A DNA stretch of 64,000 bases from Antedon mediterranea (Eukaryota > Echinodermata > Crinoidea > Comatulida > Antedonidae), in contig NC_092670.1 in the NCBI RefSeq assembly GCF_964355755.1, positions 5,789,001 through 5,853,000 on the forward strand. Direction: 5' to 3'. The position numbers were made by a program, and so were the translations under genes. Shown here piece by piece: positions 24,043 through 64,000 of the stretch. The notes under the pieces are model-generated. The model was not told the DNA's origin and ran no database searches. It was given only the letters and a program-made list of their open reading frames with translations. Position 1 is the stretch's first letter. Every line of letters starts with the position of its first letter.

Positions 24043-25403
24043 TTTCTCTTCTTTCTTTCTGTATGATTTTTGTGGAACGCTTTTCTCGAAAACTTGCAAA
24101 CATAACATTTTGTAACTTTCTCAAAATATCGTCATGCACATGAAGATGTGCAGCGAAGCTTTTCATGATGTTTACAATTGCGCAACGTGACTTACGCGCG
24201 ATTTAACAATTTTGTCGTATTTAACATAGCTCGACAACCAAATAACATTTCAACTTGAAACTTTGCAAAAGTTTAATTTATATCATGCGCTAACTTTCTG
24301 TTGAAAAAAAATTGCGTGTTTTACACAAAGTTACGCGCGCACGCGCATATAAAATTTCAAAATGCGCAAAATTAATTTATAATCAACTTTCTACGCGTTT
24401 CATGTCGTTTTAAGCATGTCAAAAATTCCCACGCGTGCGCACATTTTTACGTGTGCGGTGCGCACGTAGCATTGAAAACGTATTTTTTTCGCGTGATTTA
24501 TGTTGTTCCAGCTTTTTCAAGTAATTTTACCAAATTTTAAACAATTTCGACTTAAAGATACGTCATACGAGCACGTCGAATTGGACAATTGGCGCGCGTT
24601 TTTTATGAAAAGGTTAAAAAATTCGTTTAAAATATGCTTTTTTTTAAACAGTCGTAATTTCTAAACTAGACGGTCAACTTTTTGTGGATGGCATATTCTG
24701 GAAGTAGATGAGTTGTAGATATCGGATCAGGTAGTAATATGGCTAACCGGACATTGTGACGTCATCGTATGGCCACACGAATATAAAATTTAGGATTTTT
24801 GTATCTTTCGTCATAGCTCATCACATTGAATAGAGCGCATCTCCACTTATCCGTTTTCCATTTTCACCCCGATTTTGATATTGTCTAGGTCAATCAAGTA
24901 TCTTTCGCATGAGTTAAAATATTTTAATTTTTTTACGTCATCATGCCTAAAACTTTAAATCACGTGTGGCATTAATTTCATCTTTACAGTAAATTTTAAT
25001 CTGTTATAGCTCGTAAGAATAAAATGTGATAATCACGATTAAAACTTTTTCTGGAAGCTATTGGATTGTAGATACGAAATTATGTAAAAATGTTGCCAAT
25101 CGGATGTTGTGACGTCATCATATGGCCAGTTAAATAAAAAAGGTCGTATTTTCATCTTTTGCGTCATAATTCATTACATTTAAAAGAGCGCGCATCAATA
25201 TTTCACGTATTCAAATTTCTTCTACACGCTAATACGTTGTTGCTGAGATAATTTCCTTTCGGAATTGCTACCTTCGCGTTTCATTTTAAAACCGTCAACA
25301 TGTTAAAAATTGCAATAAATAGCGGGTCCCGTAATTTCACCTATTCTACACTGTATGTGATATGGATACAGATACTGTGTATACTATATATGAATTTAAA
25401 TAA

Positions 25404-26963
25404 CTAGATGGCACGCTCGCTTCGCTCGCGTACCATCTAGGTCGTGCCCACAGATGGTTCTCGAATACACAGTATTTCCAGCGAGAAAAAAATGGAGATT
25501 TCAAATGTACGTATACCGCAGGACTATAATACATTGTCGTTTACAGAAACGAATAAATATACACAATGATTTATGTAGTCAACCAAAATTAGCACCCTGG
25601 GAATTACTTCCGAGAGAGAAACAAAATGAGTCAAATTTTTTTATTTGGACTCATTTAAACAAACCCAATTTGTGTTTTGTATGTAACATTAAGGGTTGAG
25701 GGATGGGGGAAGAAGATAGGTACAAAGAGGAAACATTTTAAAATATATTCTTATCCACTCAGTAACGAAATATTGTTTTTAATGTTTTATAGGCCTATAA
25801 ATAATATACCACTAAATACAGTAAAACATTTACGATTTAATACGGTACTTTGTTAAAACTCTCACTGTCATAGTCGATTGAAATAGTAAAGTACATGTAA
25901 CGATACACCACTACGACGTTTATATATTTTTAAATTATTAATTAATACAAACGTTGAGAAGCAACTGTCAGTATTAACGTTTATTTATTTGTATATTATA
26001 TGTTTATAATCTAACAGTAGGGCCTACCCACACTCACAGTAATAAAGTTTATTTGTATATATTTTTATATTACATCTAACAGTACCAACACTCACAGTAA
26101 GAAATTTGCGATTCAAATTGCGATCAAAAGTGGTTAATACCATAACAGTATTGTACAGCATTGCAATACTATTTATGTTTATTCTCCAAGGGGGCCCATA
26201 AATCTAAATCTATACCTCTATGGTTAAACCAAATAATTTGGAATGTTTATTTGTATATTATATGTTTATAATCTAACAGTAGGGCCTACCCACACTCACA
26301 GTAATAAAGTTTATTTGTATATATTTTTATATTACATCTAACAGTACCAACACTCACAGTAAGAAATTTGCGATTCAAATTGCGATCAAAAGTGGTTAAT
26401 ACCTTAACAGTATTGTACAGCATTGCAATACTATTTATGTTTATTCTCCAAGGGGGCCCATAAATCTAAATCTATACCTGTATGGTTAAACCAAATAATT
26501 TGGAATGTTCCATTCATCACAAATCAATACATTTGTAAAAACGTATATTAAATGTATCAAAATAGTATTTTTTAAAGAAAATCGGCCTGTCTTCAACATT
26601 ATGATGCTGTACTCGAACTGTTCAATCGGTTTTCAGCTATTAAAAACAATTATCGTAGGAGGAGATAGGAAAATGCGAAGCCTCCTCGCATTTTTTTGGC
26701 GGGTATTTTTCAAGATGGACATCCATTAGACAGTGTATACCACGATCGGAAAACACCCCTATTTGGGGCAAATCGTTGAACCTAAATTCGTTTTAATCGT
26801 CAATAACTAATTATCTAACTTAATTTAATTAGTAAACAGGGTTACATCAGGTGGTTAAAATCAGTACCGAAAGTACGAACCAACTTTACATACCATCGAG
26901 TAAAAATTCTAGAAGTAAGGCGCGATTTACCGAATTTTGCCCTTACGTAAATTTATATATAGA
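25404..26963. mobile_element. 1.56 kb unclassified element, copy 1
   Basis: It is inserted in monomer 16 and begins with a 37-nt near-perfect palindrome (25,404-25,440) whose core is CGCTCGCTTCGCTCGCG. It ends 'tttatatataga'. A second copy in the opposite orientation lies at 61,268-64,000. No coding sequence is visible, so it appears to be non-autonomous. Target-site duplication is unclear (at most TA or TAA). Confidence 0.65.
25985..26508 (+). repeat. 262-bp tandem duplication inside the 1.56 kb element
   Basis: Two adjacent copies (offset 262 nt; the junction lies near 26,246) start around 'gtttatttgtatattatatg' and end 'aaataatttggaatgtt'. Only about two differences are visible, so the duplication is recent. 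The inverted copy at the right end of the window lacks it. Confidence 0.8.
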
Positions 26964-27121
26964 TAAAATTCAGCAATAACAACATATCATATTCTTCAGT
27001 TCAGGTCATAATGCCAACGTGAACACTTCCTTTTGTCCTCAACCTATCCTCTTAATGTTAATGTTGCACCACTTGCGCGGCGGATAACCAAACTCGTCAA
27101 AGTGACGAGTTACATGTCTAG

Positions 27122-27305
27122 TGGTAATATCGGACTAGCATGTGATAGGCATGGGTTCGAGGTTATCTGTACCATACTAATTGCATCCTTAGGCAAGATG
27201 CTTTACTCTCATTGCCTAATCTGGTGGGCGCTGCACTGCTGGCTGCCGTGGGTCCGTGGAGGGCCTAATCCGAATTTCCTCACTGAGGACAAATATTAAT
27301 ACAAA
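27122..27305 (+). mobile_element. tRNA-derived SINE, plus copy (5' end missing)
   Basis: It contains a GGGTTCGAGGTT B-box-like block and then 'gcaagatgctttactctcat'. It matches the reverse complement of 28,840-29,010 for about 110 nt and then has a different tail. Its first 20 nt are absent because the Helentron-like array ends exactly at its truncated 5' side. Confidence 0.6.
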
Positions 27306-28040
27306 ATACAGAAAAAATACAAATAAATTATTACTTACTCCATGGATTAATACAGTAGGCCCTATGTCCAATGATTTAACATTGACATGACAGTCACTTA
27401 AATGCCACCGATGTTTATTGTAGATTTGATTTACCAAAAAAAAAGAAAAAATCACAAAAAATAGCTATTTTTAATTTCAAAACGATACTAAATTTATAGA
27501 TTGAAGAAGCTATTATTGTGAATGTATTGTGTGATCAATCCATTCAACAATTTCGTATCGTGTGTTTGTTCGCCTTTCATATTTGATAGACCTCTATTAA
27601 TGCGAAAATGAACTTGATAATGTTTGTAAGCCTACATAATTTATTTATTCATAATACAGTTTGTACTAAAATTTAGCCTTGATAGTGTCTGAAAATTCAG
27701 ATCTTGAAAACTCAGATACGAGATATATCTCAGGTTTCTATATCTATAACACTCAGATATCAACATCTAGGTTTTCTAGTTCCAGAATAGAACTATAAAA
27801 CTTCCATTATTAATCAGAGGGTAGGTAAAATGCTCAATATTATACGTTACAAATTGTAACTTGTAGTAGCCGCCTCTACGACTAAACGTGTTTCAGTTCT
27901 GTACCATTGTTTCCAATAATAATATGAAAGTATATTGTGCGTTGGCGTCTCCTAGCAACGGTCACATTCTTTCAAAGGGGGATTCCGAGTTTAAAATGAC
28001 TATTCAAATATATCTTTCTATATAAATAAAGTAACAGCAG
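27306..28040. other. Intergenic sequence without recognisable genes
   Basis: AT-rich, unique-looking sequence with many stop codons in all frames. I see no gene, RNA or repeat beyond short A/T runs. Confidence 0.5.
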
Positions 28041-28049
28041 AAAACTTGG

Positions 28050-28140
28050 TTACTTCATTGTTTTAATCACTACAAATTTGTTTCGTACGACCAGCATGTA
28101 GCTGGCCGCACTCTTCAGGTGAAATGTAAAACATAAGTGA
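28050..28140 (-). ncRNA. Hammerhead ribozyme motif (type I), probably from a Penelope-like element or retrozyme
   Basis: Read on the minus strand, the core is CUGAAGA (28,118-28,112), matching CUGANGA. Helix II has 11 bp including two G-U pairs (28,111-28,101 with 28,095-28,085) and a UACAU loop. GAAA follows at 28,084-28,081. Helix III is the self-complementary ACAAAUUUGU, and the cleavage triplet is GUA, ending at 28,071. Stem I forms between UCAC just before the core and GUGA just after the cleavage site, then extends through UGUUUU/AAAACA. Every conserved core position fits. The almost loopless helix III is like the minimal hammerheads described in Penelope-like retroelements, which work best as dimers. 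Flanking sequence resembles an element end, but no reverse transcriptase is present. Self-cleavage is inference. Confidence 0.72.
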
Positions 28141-28839
28141 CATATAACATATATATCTATATATATATATAAAAGGAAAACACAAAAAGTCTGTCCTCTA
28201 ATACACGCCGTCGTGTAACTTTCGATCCGTCTGAATTTTACATCCAACATCCATTTTGCTACGGAGATGGTCATAATCTATATGAAAAGTTCGTAAACTA
28301 CATATTTAGGCCTACGGAATTATGAATTATTAAATATTTTAAAAAAATACCTCTGGGTCAATAGGCTATCAAATGTGGAATTTCCAAAGGTCGTCATTCA
28401 AAAATATAAAGGCTGAAACCGTGCAAACGGCACCATTACCGTTTAGAAAGGCGAGTCAAAAGGTTAGGCCCAATTTTCAAGTAAAAGAACAGCCACGTGG
28501 TCGATCGTTGATTAGTGTACTTCAATTCACTTCCATTTGTAATATAATATACATTTATAGGATGATTTATTTAGGCTTTATAACTAACTGGTAAGTATCA
28601 ATTCGGGCCTACTACTCTAGATAGTCTTGCTTATTCGATTTTTAACTGGGCCAAATCAGCTTCTTTTTTTTTTTGGAGTGGAATATTAACATTTCGAGAC
28701 CACACGTACGAACGACGATCGGGCCTTTTTTACCTCAATATTTATGGCCGATTTTTAGAGGATTTGGAGCGTTAAATTTAGATTATTTAGAAGTTGAATT
28801 GATTTAATATTGTGTTAACAAGCGTTTTTTTTACCCTAT

Positions 28840-29010
28840 TTAATGAGGGTGACCCATCCAGCACTTGCTGATCATTTGGGACCCTCAGGTAAGACAATGA
28901 GAGTAAAGCATCTTGCCTAATGATGCAATCAGTATGGTACAGATAACCTCGAACCCATGCATCCTATCACATGCTAGTCCGATATTATCATTACACCATC
29001 ACTCTCCAGT
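28840..29010 (-). mobile_element. tRNA-derived SINE, minus copy
   Basis: The reverse complement begins near 'gatggtgtaatgataatat' (A-box-like) and includes GGGTTCGAGGTT (B box). It shares about 110 nt with the copy at 27,122 and so defines the intact 5' head of that family. Confidence 0.6.
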
Positions 29011-29646
29011 ATATGTAGCATGTTGTATCGACCCTCAAATAGTGACGTGACAATTTTCTGAAAAGTTTTATATTTATTAATACTATACATTAAAGTAACA
29101 ATATGATACTTAACAACCCTCTATCAGTTTAAACTTTCAAGTTTGAAAACAACAATATTGTTGCTCACATGCAATTATAGTTACTTTTAAATATTTAGGC
29201 CTAAAGCCTCCACCAAACAAAAAATCAAAAATACAATAATGTACACCAAGAAACTAGTTTTAGTTACAAGCGTAAACTCACCCTTCTGAGTATTGTTTTA
29301 CTGTAAACTTTTAAATAAAAATGCAGGCAACGAAACATTGGAATATTCGGTAAAAATACTATTGCCGAAACAGTTTAAGTTGATTATTAATAATTATACT
29401 ATTACATGTCAAAGTTTGACGTGTTTTAACTTATTAGGCCCTGTATTAATGAATAACAGTATATCATTACACGTTGTATAAACTCTCCAAAAACTTCAAA
29501 TTGAAACTGTAGTTAAGTTGTTAAACTAATACAAATATAAATAAAATGTCTAATTAATATGTCGTAATGGTAAAGTACAGTATATAATAACTATGCATAA
29601 TCCCTCCACCAAATTTAGAAGTTGTGTTATTAATATTAACAGAAAC
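29011..29646 (-). other. Probable 3' UTR and downstream flank of the modular receptor gene
   Basis: This follows the stop codon at 29,647-29,649 on the minus strand. A candidate AATAAA (plus-strand TTTATT, 29,073-29,078) lies about 570 nt downstream of the stop. No other feature is seen. Confidence 0.35.
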
Positions 29647-59915
<30,269 letters not shown>

Positions 59916-61267
59916 CTATTGAATCAAAACAAGTTTGTTATTAATTTAAATTATTGTAATGATTGAAGGATATCAGAATGCTTGTTTTGAATTTTATTCA
60001 TTTAACATTACTTTAATAATATGTAGTTGAACGATTTTGTTAATAGAAATAGAAATCATCGTAATTTAACTTATATGTATGTATGTATAGGATATGTAGC
60101 CTACAGAAAATGTATCATGCTGTAATTTAAACCGAATGAACCAGTTAGGGATTATAAACGTCTCATTTCTCGGTTTGTAGCACACTTTGCTTGCTTGTGT
60201 AGAAACATAGCTCAACAAAAAATGAACAATGTTTGTGTCAGGAAGTAATAAGTGAGATATTTGCATTTCATTAATGTTAAGAACACAGATGTATGAACAC
60301 CAGGCTAGTAATCTGAAAGTCGTGGGTACGGTTCGAGACAACCCCGACAATATAGTAATACTATTAGGCCTAATGATGATGATGATTATAATGAGGCAAC
60401 ATCCCCCAAAAAAGCAAAGCTTGTGAGAAGCAGCCCATAAAACTGAAAAATAAAAACAAGAAAAGAGGGGAACCTGAAATAGGACAAAACACTGTATTGA
60501 AGACTTTTAGTTTCAGAGTACCGAAAAGTGTAAAATATAAAAAACTCTTATAAGTGAAAAGATAACACCTAACTTGATATAAAGAGTGTTGTTTCAATTA
60601 AAAAAAGGCTCCTTTGATAGGAACTGGTACGTTATTCTAGAGTTTTGCACCAGTGAACTGAATACTATGTTTAAAATAAGTAGTTTTTTTTAAAGTAATA
60701 TGTATTTTGTTAGCTGCGCTCCGGGTTTCGTGATTATGAAAATTATGATTGAAACTAACTAAATCATCAAATTGAGATGGAAGAAGCGAGTTCAACTATG
60801 ACAAAAGACAAAGACATTGTTGAAGATGGTTAATATCCTAATTATTTAGCAGTCTAGGAAGAAGATAAAAGAATTAGAATGGGATAGGGAGGAGAGGAAA
60901 GAAGGGAGGAGAGATAAGAGAGGAGTAATAAACAGTAAAGGATGCGGAATATGTTTTGGGGGTGGAAGATAATAATCTATTATAATGATACCAGAACTTT
61001 TGGATATTTTGTTTTTCGACTTCAGTGATCTAATGTTTCAAGTTTAGTTTTGTCAAAATGTAGTTAGTAATTGATCTTTAATTTGTAATTTAAAAATACT
61101 GGTATTTAGTGAATTTTGTGAATGTTTGAACACCATACAAAAACACTTCTTTAAATTATTAGATTTTCAGTTGATATTTTAAAAAGGGAATGTACATTTG
61201 TATCAGTATAAATTAGGGTTGTGCCATTAGCATATATCAGAAACGAAAACATAGAAGAATTAATAAA
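59916..61267. other. Upstream intron or flank without recognised exons
   Basis: Searched on the minus strand for further CUB, MAM, LDLa, linker or signal-peptide exons; none found. A GGTTCGAGAC B-box-like block near 60,330 with 'gctagtaatctgaaag' before it may be another SINE head. A purine-rich stretch lies at 60,885-60,935. Confidence 0.45.
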
Positions 61268-61401
61268 TCTATATATAAATTTACGTAAGGGCAAAATTCG
61301 GTAAATCGCGCGTTATTTCTAGAATGTTTACTCGATGGTATATAAAGTTGGTTAGAGTCTCGGTACTGATTTTAACCACCTGATGTAACCCTGTTTAGTA
61401 A

Positions 61402-63402
61402 TTAGTAGGCATGTTAAGGAGCATATTTTAGGCAAATCCTTCAAATTGTGATAACATTTTGAAACTTTGCACAGTTATTCATTAGGGTGTCAAAAATATG
61501 AAATGGAAGGGTTGCACAAAATTTGGTCAGGGGAAAGCCGCCATTTTGGATTTCAAAATGGCGGACCTCAAATTTTCACTTGTCAGGTATATCTCTGCTA
61601 AAGAGGCACCTAGAGTTCTGATTTTACCTGCAAAATATATGGTAGTGGGGTCACCAAACATATTGGTATAATTAACATTTGATTGCATGGCGGCCATGTT
61701 GGATTTCAAAATGGCGGACTTTAAATTTTCACTTTTCAGGTATATCTCTGCTAAAAAGGCACCTAGAATTCTGATTTTAGGTGCAAATTATAATTATGGT
61801 AATCCACGAGCTTCGGATCGAGTTTGGAGTTGGGAAGCACTTGAAGTACATCCCAATACACGAGATTGCTTCTTCTCTTGGATCACAAGCATCAGCCACT
61901 TACTTGTTCGTTCATACCATTAGCGGTTGTGATAGAACTTCATCTGTTTAAGGAAAAGGTAAAGCTACATTTAACGAGACTTTGAAAAAGATGCCATGTA
62001 TGACTCCAGTTTTTGAGAGGATGTCATTGTCTGTAGGGCATGTTAGTAAAACAGACACAGATTATCTAGAACAGTTTGTTGTAACTATGTCTACTGCAGA
62101 ACATTTAATGATGCAAGACGATATCTTTTTACAACAAGAGAAAGACTATTGAAAATATCCCCCAACATCTGCGGCATTAAGAGAACATGTAAAACGGAAG
62201 CCAGGAAGTGGTACGACTGTCTAGATGCATTCAGGGTTGAACAGGACCCAGCGAACTGGGGATAGAGGAAGGACGGCAACAAATTTAGTCTAGCTTGGAG
62301 TTCATTGCCGGAACTTTCAGATGTCACAAAGGTTTTAATTCGCTGTGGACACACCGACTGTGATCTTGGATGCTGTAAATGCAGAAAGAGTGATTTACGA
62401 TGCACAGAGCTGTGTGGTTGCCAGGGAAAATGTGACCTACAATAAGTGTCCGTGTTAAATGCATGTAATTATGAACATAAACAAATAGTGTAAAGCCAGT
62501 ACGGGTTGAGCTACATTCAAAATGGCCGCCATGCAATCAAAGACGTTATACCAATATGTTTGTTGACCTCAATACTATATTATACTTTGTACCTAAAATT
62601 ATAACTGTAGGTACCGTACTGAAACATTTTGAGTTCGCCATTTTGTAATTCAAAATGGCCGCCATGCAATAAAAATGTCAGTTAAATACCAATATGTTTG
62701 GTTACCCATTACCATATAATTGGCACCTAAAATCAGAACTCTGTGTACCTTTTTAGCAGAGATACCTGAAAAGTGAAAATTTGAAGTCCGCCATTTTGAA
62801 ATCCAAAATGGCCGCCATGCAATCAAAATGTTAGTTATACCAATATGTTTGGTGACCCCATTAACATATAACTTGCACCTAAAATCAGAACTCTAGGTGC
62901 CTTTTTAGCAGAGATATGCCTGAAAAATGAAAATTTGAAATCCGCCATTTTGAAATCCAACATGGCCGCCACGGAATCAAAATGTTAGTTATACCAGTAT
63001 GTTTGGTGACCCCACTACCATATAATTTGCACCTAAAATCAGAACTCTAGGTGCCTCTTTAGCAGAGATATACCTAAAAAGTGAAAATTTGAAGTCCGCC
63101 ATTTTGAAATCCAAAATGGCCGCCATGCAATTAAAATGTTAGTTATACCAATATCTTTGGTGACCCCATTACCATATAATTTGCACCTAAATTCAGAACT
63201 CTAGGTGCCTATTTAGCAGAGATATACCTGAAAAGTGAACAATTTGGGTCCGCCATTTTGAAATCCAAAATGGCGGCTTTCACCTGACAAAATTTTGTGC
63301 AACCCTTCCATTTCATATTTTTGACACCCTAATGAATAACTGTGCAAAGTTTCAGAATGTTATCACAATTTGAAGGATTGGGTCACTTAACAGGCCTACT
63401 AA
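61402..63402. mobile_element. Foldback element with 154-bp repeat arms
   Basis: The ends match in inverted orientation: TTAGTAGGC(A/C)TGTTAAG on each side, then 'aaatccttcaaattgtgata' and beyond. The right arm has tandem units whose CCGCCATTTTG starts fall at 62,788, 62,942, 63,096 and 63,250 (period 154), with a weaker one at about 62,635. The left arm has about two inverted units. The centre (about 61,800-62,460) is unique and holds a broken gene fragment. No transposase is present. The target duplication is short or unclear (TA-rich). Confidence 0.75.
61808..62445 (+). pseudogene. Captured, decayed gene fragment: invertebrate nuclease-like/Cys-rich (CTELC) family
   Basis: Reading the plus strand across frame changes gives ELRIEFGVGKHLKYIPIHEI, then TISGCD, then a stop, then KGKATFNETLKKMPCMTPVF and DYLEQFVVTMST. 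Another stop follows, then PPTSAALREHVKR. After a frameshift come AWSSLPELSDVTKVLIRCGH and a cysteine cluster ending KSDLRCTELCGCQGKCDL. This order of blocks (YIPxHEIA, TGCDT, GKGK, PPTxxAL, LPE, CTELC) matches, from memory, a multicopy family in marine invertebrates whose N-terminal side resembles PIN/FEN nuclease folds. Two stops and at least one frameshift show it is dead. It lies between the arms of the foldback element, so it was probably captured by it. Confidence 0.65.
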
Positions 63403-64000
63403 ATTAAATTGAGTTAGATAATTAGTTATAGACAATTAAAACGAATTTAAGTTGAACGATTTGCCCCAATAAGGGGTGTTTTCCGACCGTCTAATGGATG
63501 TCCTCTTAAAAAATACCTGCACAATAATACGAGGATGCTTCGCATTTTCCTTTCTCCTCCTGCGATAATTGTTTTTAATAGCTGAAAACCGATTGAACAG
63601 CTCGAGTACAGTGTCATAATGTTGAAGACTGATTTTCTTAAAAAAATACTATTTTAATAAATTTAATATACGTTTATACAAATGTATTGATTTGCCATGA
63701 ATGGAACATTCCAATCTCTCAGACTCCCAGTTTGTAGGTAAATTTATGAGCCCTTGGTTTAACACAAGTAGGTAAATGTATTGGCCCTTGGAGAATAAAC
63801 TTAAAACTGAGATATAGTATTGCAATACTTTGACAATATTGTAAATACATATTAACCATTTTACTTTACTATTTCTATCGACTAACAGGACAGTTTAAAA
63901 AAGAAAATTAAATCGTAAATGTTTTACTGTGTTTATTGGTATAGTATTGATAGGCCTGTAAAACATTTAAAACAATATTTCGTTACTGAGTGGATAAAGA

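Larger units (their letters stand above)
1..27121 (+). mobile_element. Tandem array of non-autonomous Helentron/Helitron2-like elements
   Basis: About 15 head-to-tail monomers fill this region. Each 3' end carries (C/G)GGATAAC(CA/T)A, then a hairpin (stem ACTCGTC/GACGAGT, loop AAAGT), then a short spacer and CTAG. CTAG ends fall at 883, 2493, 4018, 5695, 7217, 8742, 10426, 11953, 14508, 17540, 19135, 20754, 22278, 23802, 24042 and 27121. Several monomers start with TTGGTTATCCGC, the complement of the block just inside the 3' hairpin. Helentrons and Helitron2 elements are known to have such asymmetric inverted termini and to insert at TT. No helicase/Rep coding sequence is visible, so the monomers are non-autonomous. 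The typical step is 1,522-1,527 nt, with a longer 1.68 kb form that has extra 5' material. Classification from termini is inference; the array itself is seen directly. A satellite derived from such an element is the main alternative. Confidence 0.8.
24043..27121 (+). mobile_element. Helentron-like monomer 16, split by a 1.56 kb insertion
   Basis: The body (24,043-25,403) stops at 'tttaaataa' and resumes at 26,964 with 'taaaattcagc', finishing at the hairpin and CTAG 27,118-27,121. The two parts sum to about 1,520 nt, the normal monomer size. Confidence 0.75.
61268..64000. mobile_element. 1.56 kb unclassified element, inverted copy 2, split and cut by window end
   Basis: Reverse complement of 25,404-26,963. 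Its end 'ctatatataaatttacgtaa' is at 61,269. It is interrupted at 61,402-63,402 by the foldback element and resumes with 'aaattaaattgagttagata'. The part with the CGCTCGC palindrome lies beyond the window. It lacks the 262-bp duplication of copy 1. Confidence 0.65.

Overview
This is low-G+C animal DNA: long introns with GT/AG junctions, modular extracellular domains encoded by phase-1 exons, and many transposon relics. The frequent 'taggcctac'-type strings and the repeat types suggest an invertebrate deuterostome, possibly an echinoderm. That placement is inference and I cannot name a species. No prokaryotic, organellar or viral genes were recognised.

Layout. (1) Positions 1 to about 27,121 are a head-to-tail array of about 15 monomers of about 1.5-1.7 kb. 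Each ends in a 7-8 bp hairpin followed by CTAG; several begin with TTGGTTATCCGC, whose complement lies just inside the 3' hairpin. This is the asymmetric-terminus layout of Helentron/Helitron2 rolling-circle transposons. No helicase or Rep gene is present, so the monomers are non-autonomous. The array is interrupted by a roughly 970 bp hAT-like insertion (13,415-14,384), a tRNA-type SINE (about 20,486-20,600) and a 1.56 kb element (25,404-26,963). (2) Positions 27,122-29,646 are intergenic, with two related tRNA-derived SINEs and a minus-strand sequence with the complete consensus core of a hammerhead ribozyme. (3) Positions 29,647-59,915 (minus strand) hold the 3' part of one large gene for a type I membrane protein. 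I read 43 exons totalling 8,546 nt, with a frame that closes on a TAA. The upstream part is CUB and linker exons. It is followed by five tandem MAM-CUB-LDLa-linker units (A to E), a divergent CUB and MAM, a Ser/Thr-rich mucin-like stalk, a cysteine-containing membrane-proximal region with an RHKR site, one transmembrane helix and a cytoplasmic tail of about 70 residues. The 5' end (signal peptide, promoter) was not found. (4) Positions 59,916-64,000 are upstream intron or flank. They contain a second, inverted copy of the 1.56 kb element, split by a 2.0 kb foldback element made of 154-bp repeats. That foldback element carries a decayed gene fragment from an invertebrate family with a nuclease-like segment and a cysteine-rich C-terminus.

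How the parts relate. The receptor gene grew by duplication of whole multi-exon units, introns and intronic transposons included. Units D and E are nearly identical, and broken modules (half LDLa exon, inverted intron, dead linkers, missing MAM) remain between live ones. The expanding ectodomain, mucin stalk and single membrane span suggest a cell-surface recognition or adhesion protein, but its ligand and role cannot be read from sequence. Outside this gene I see no convincing host protein gene.
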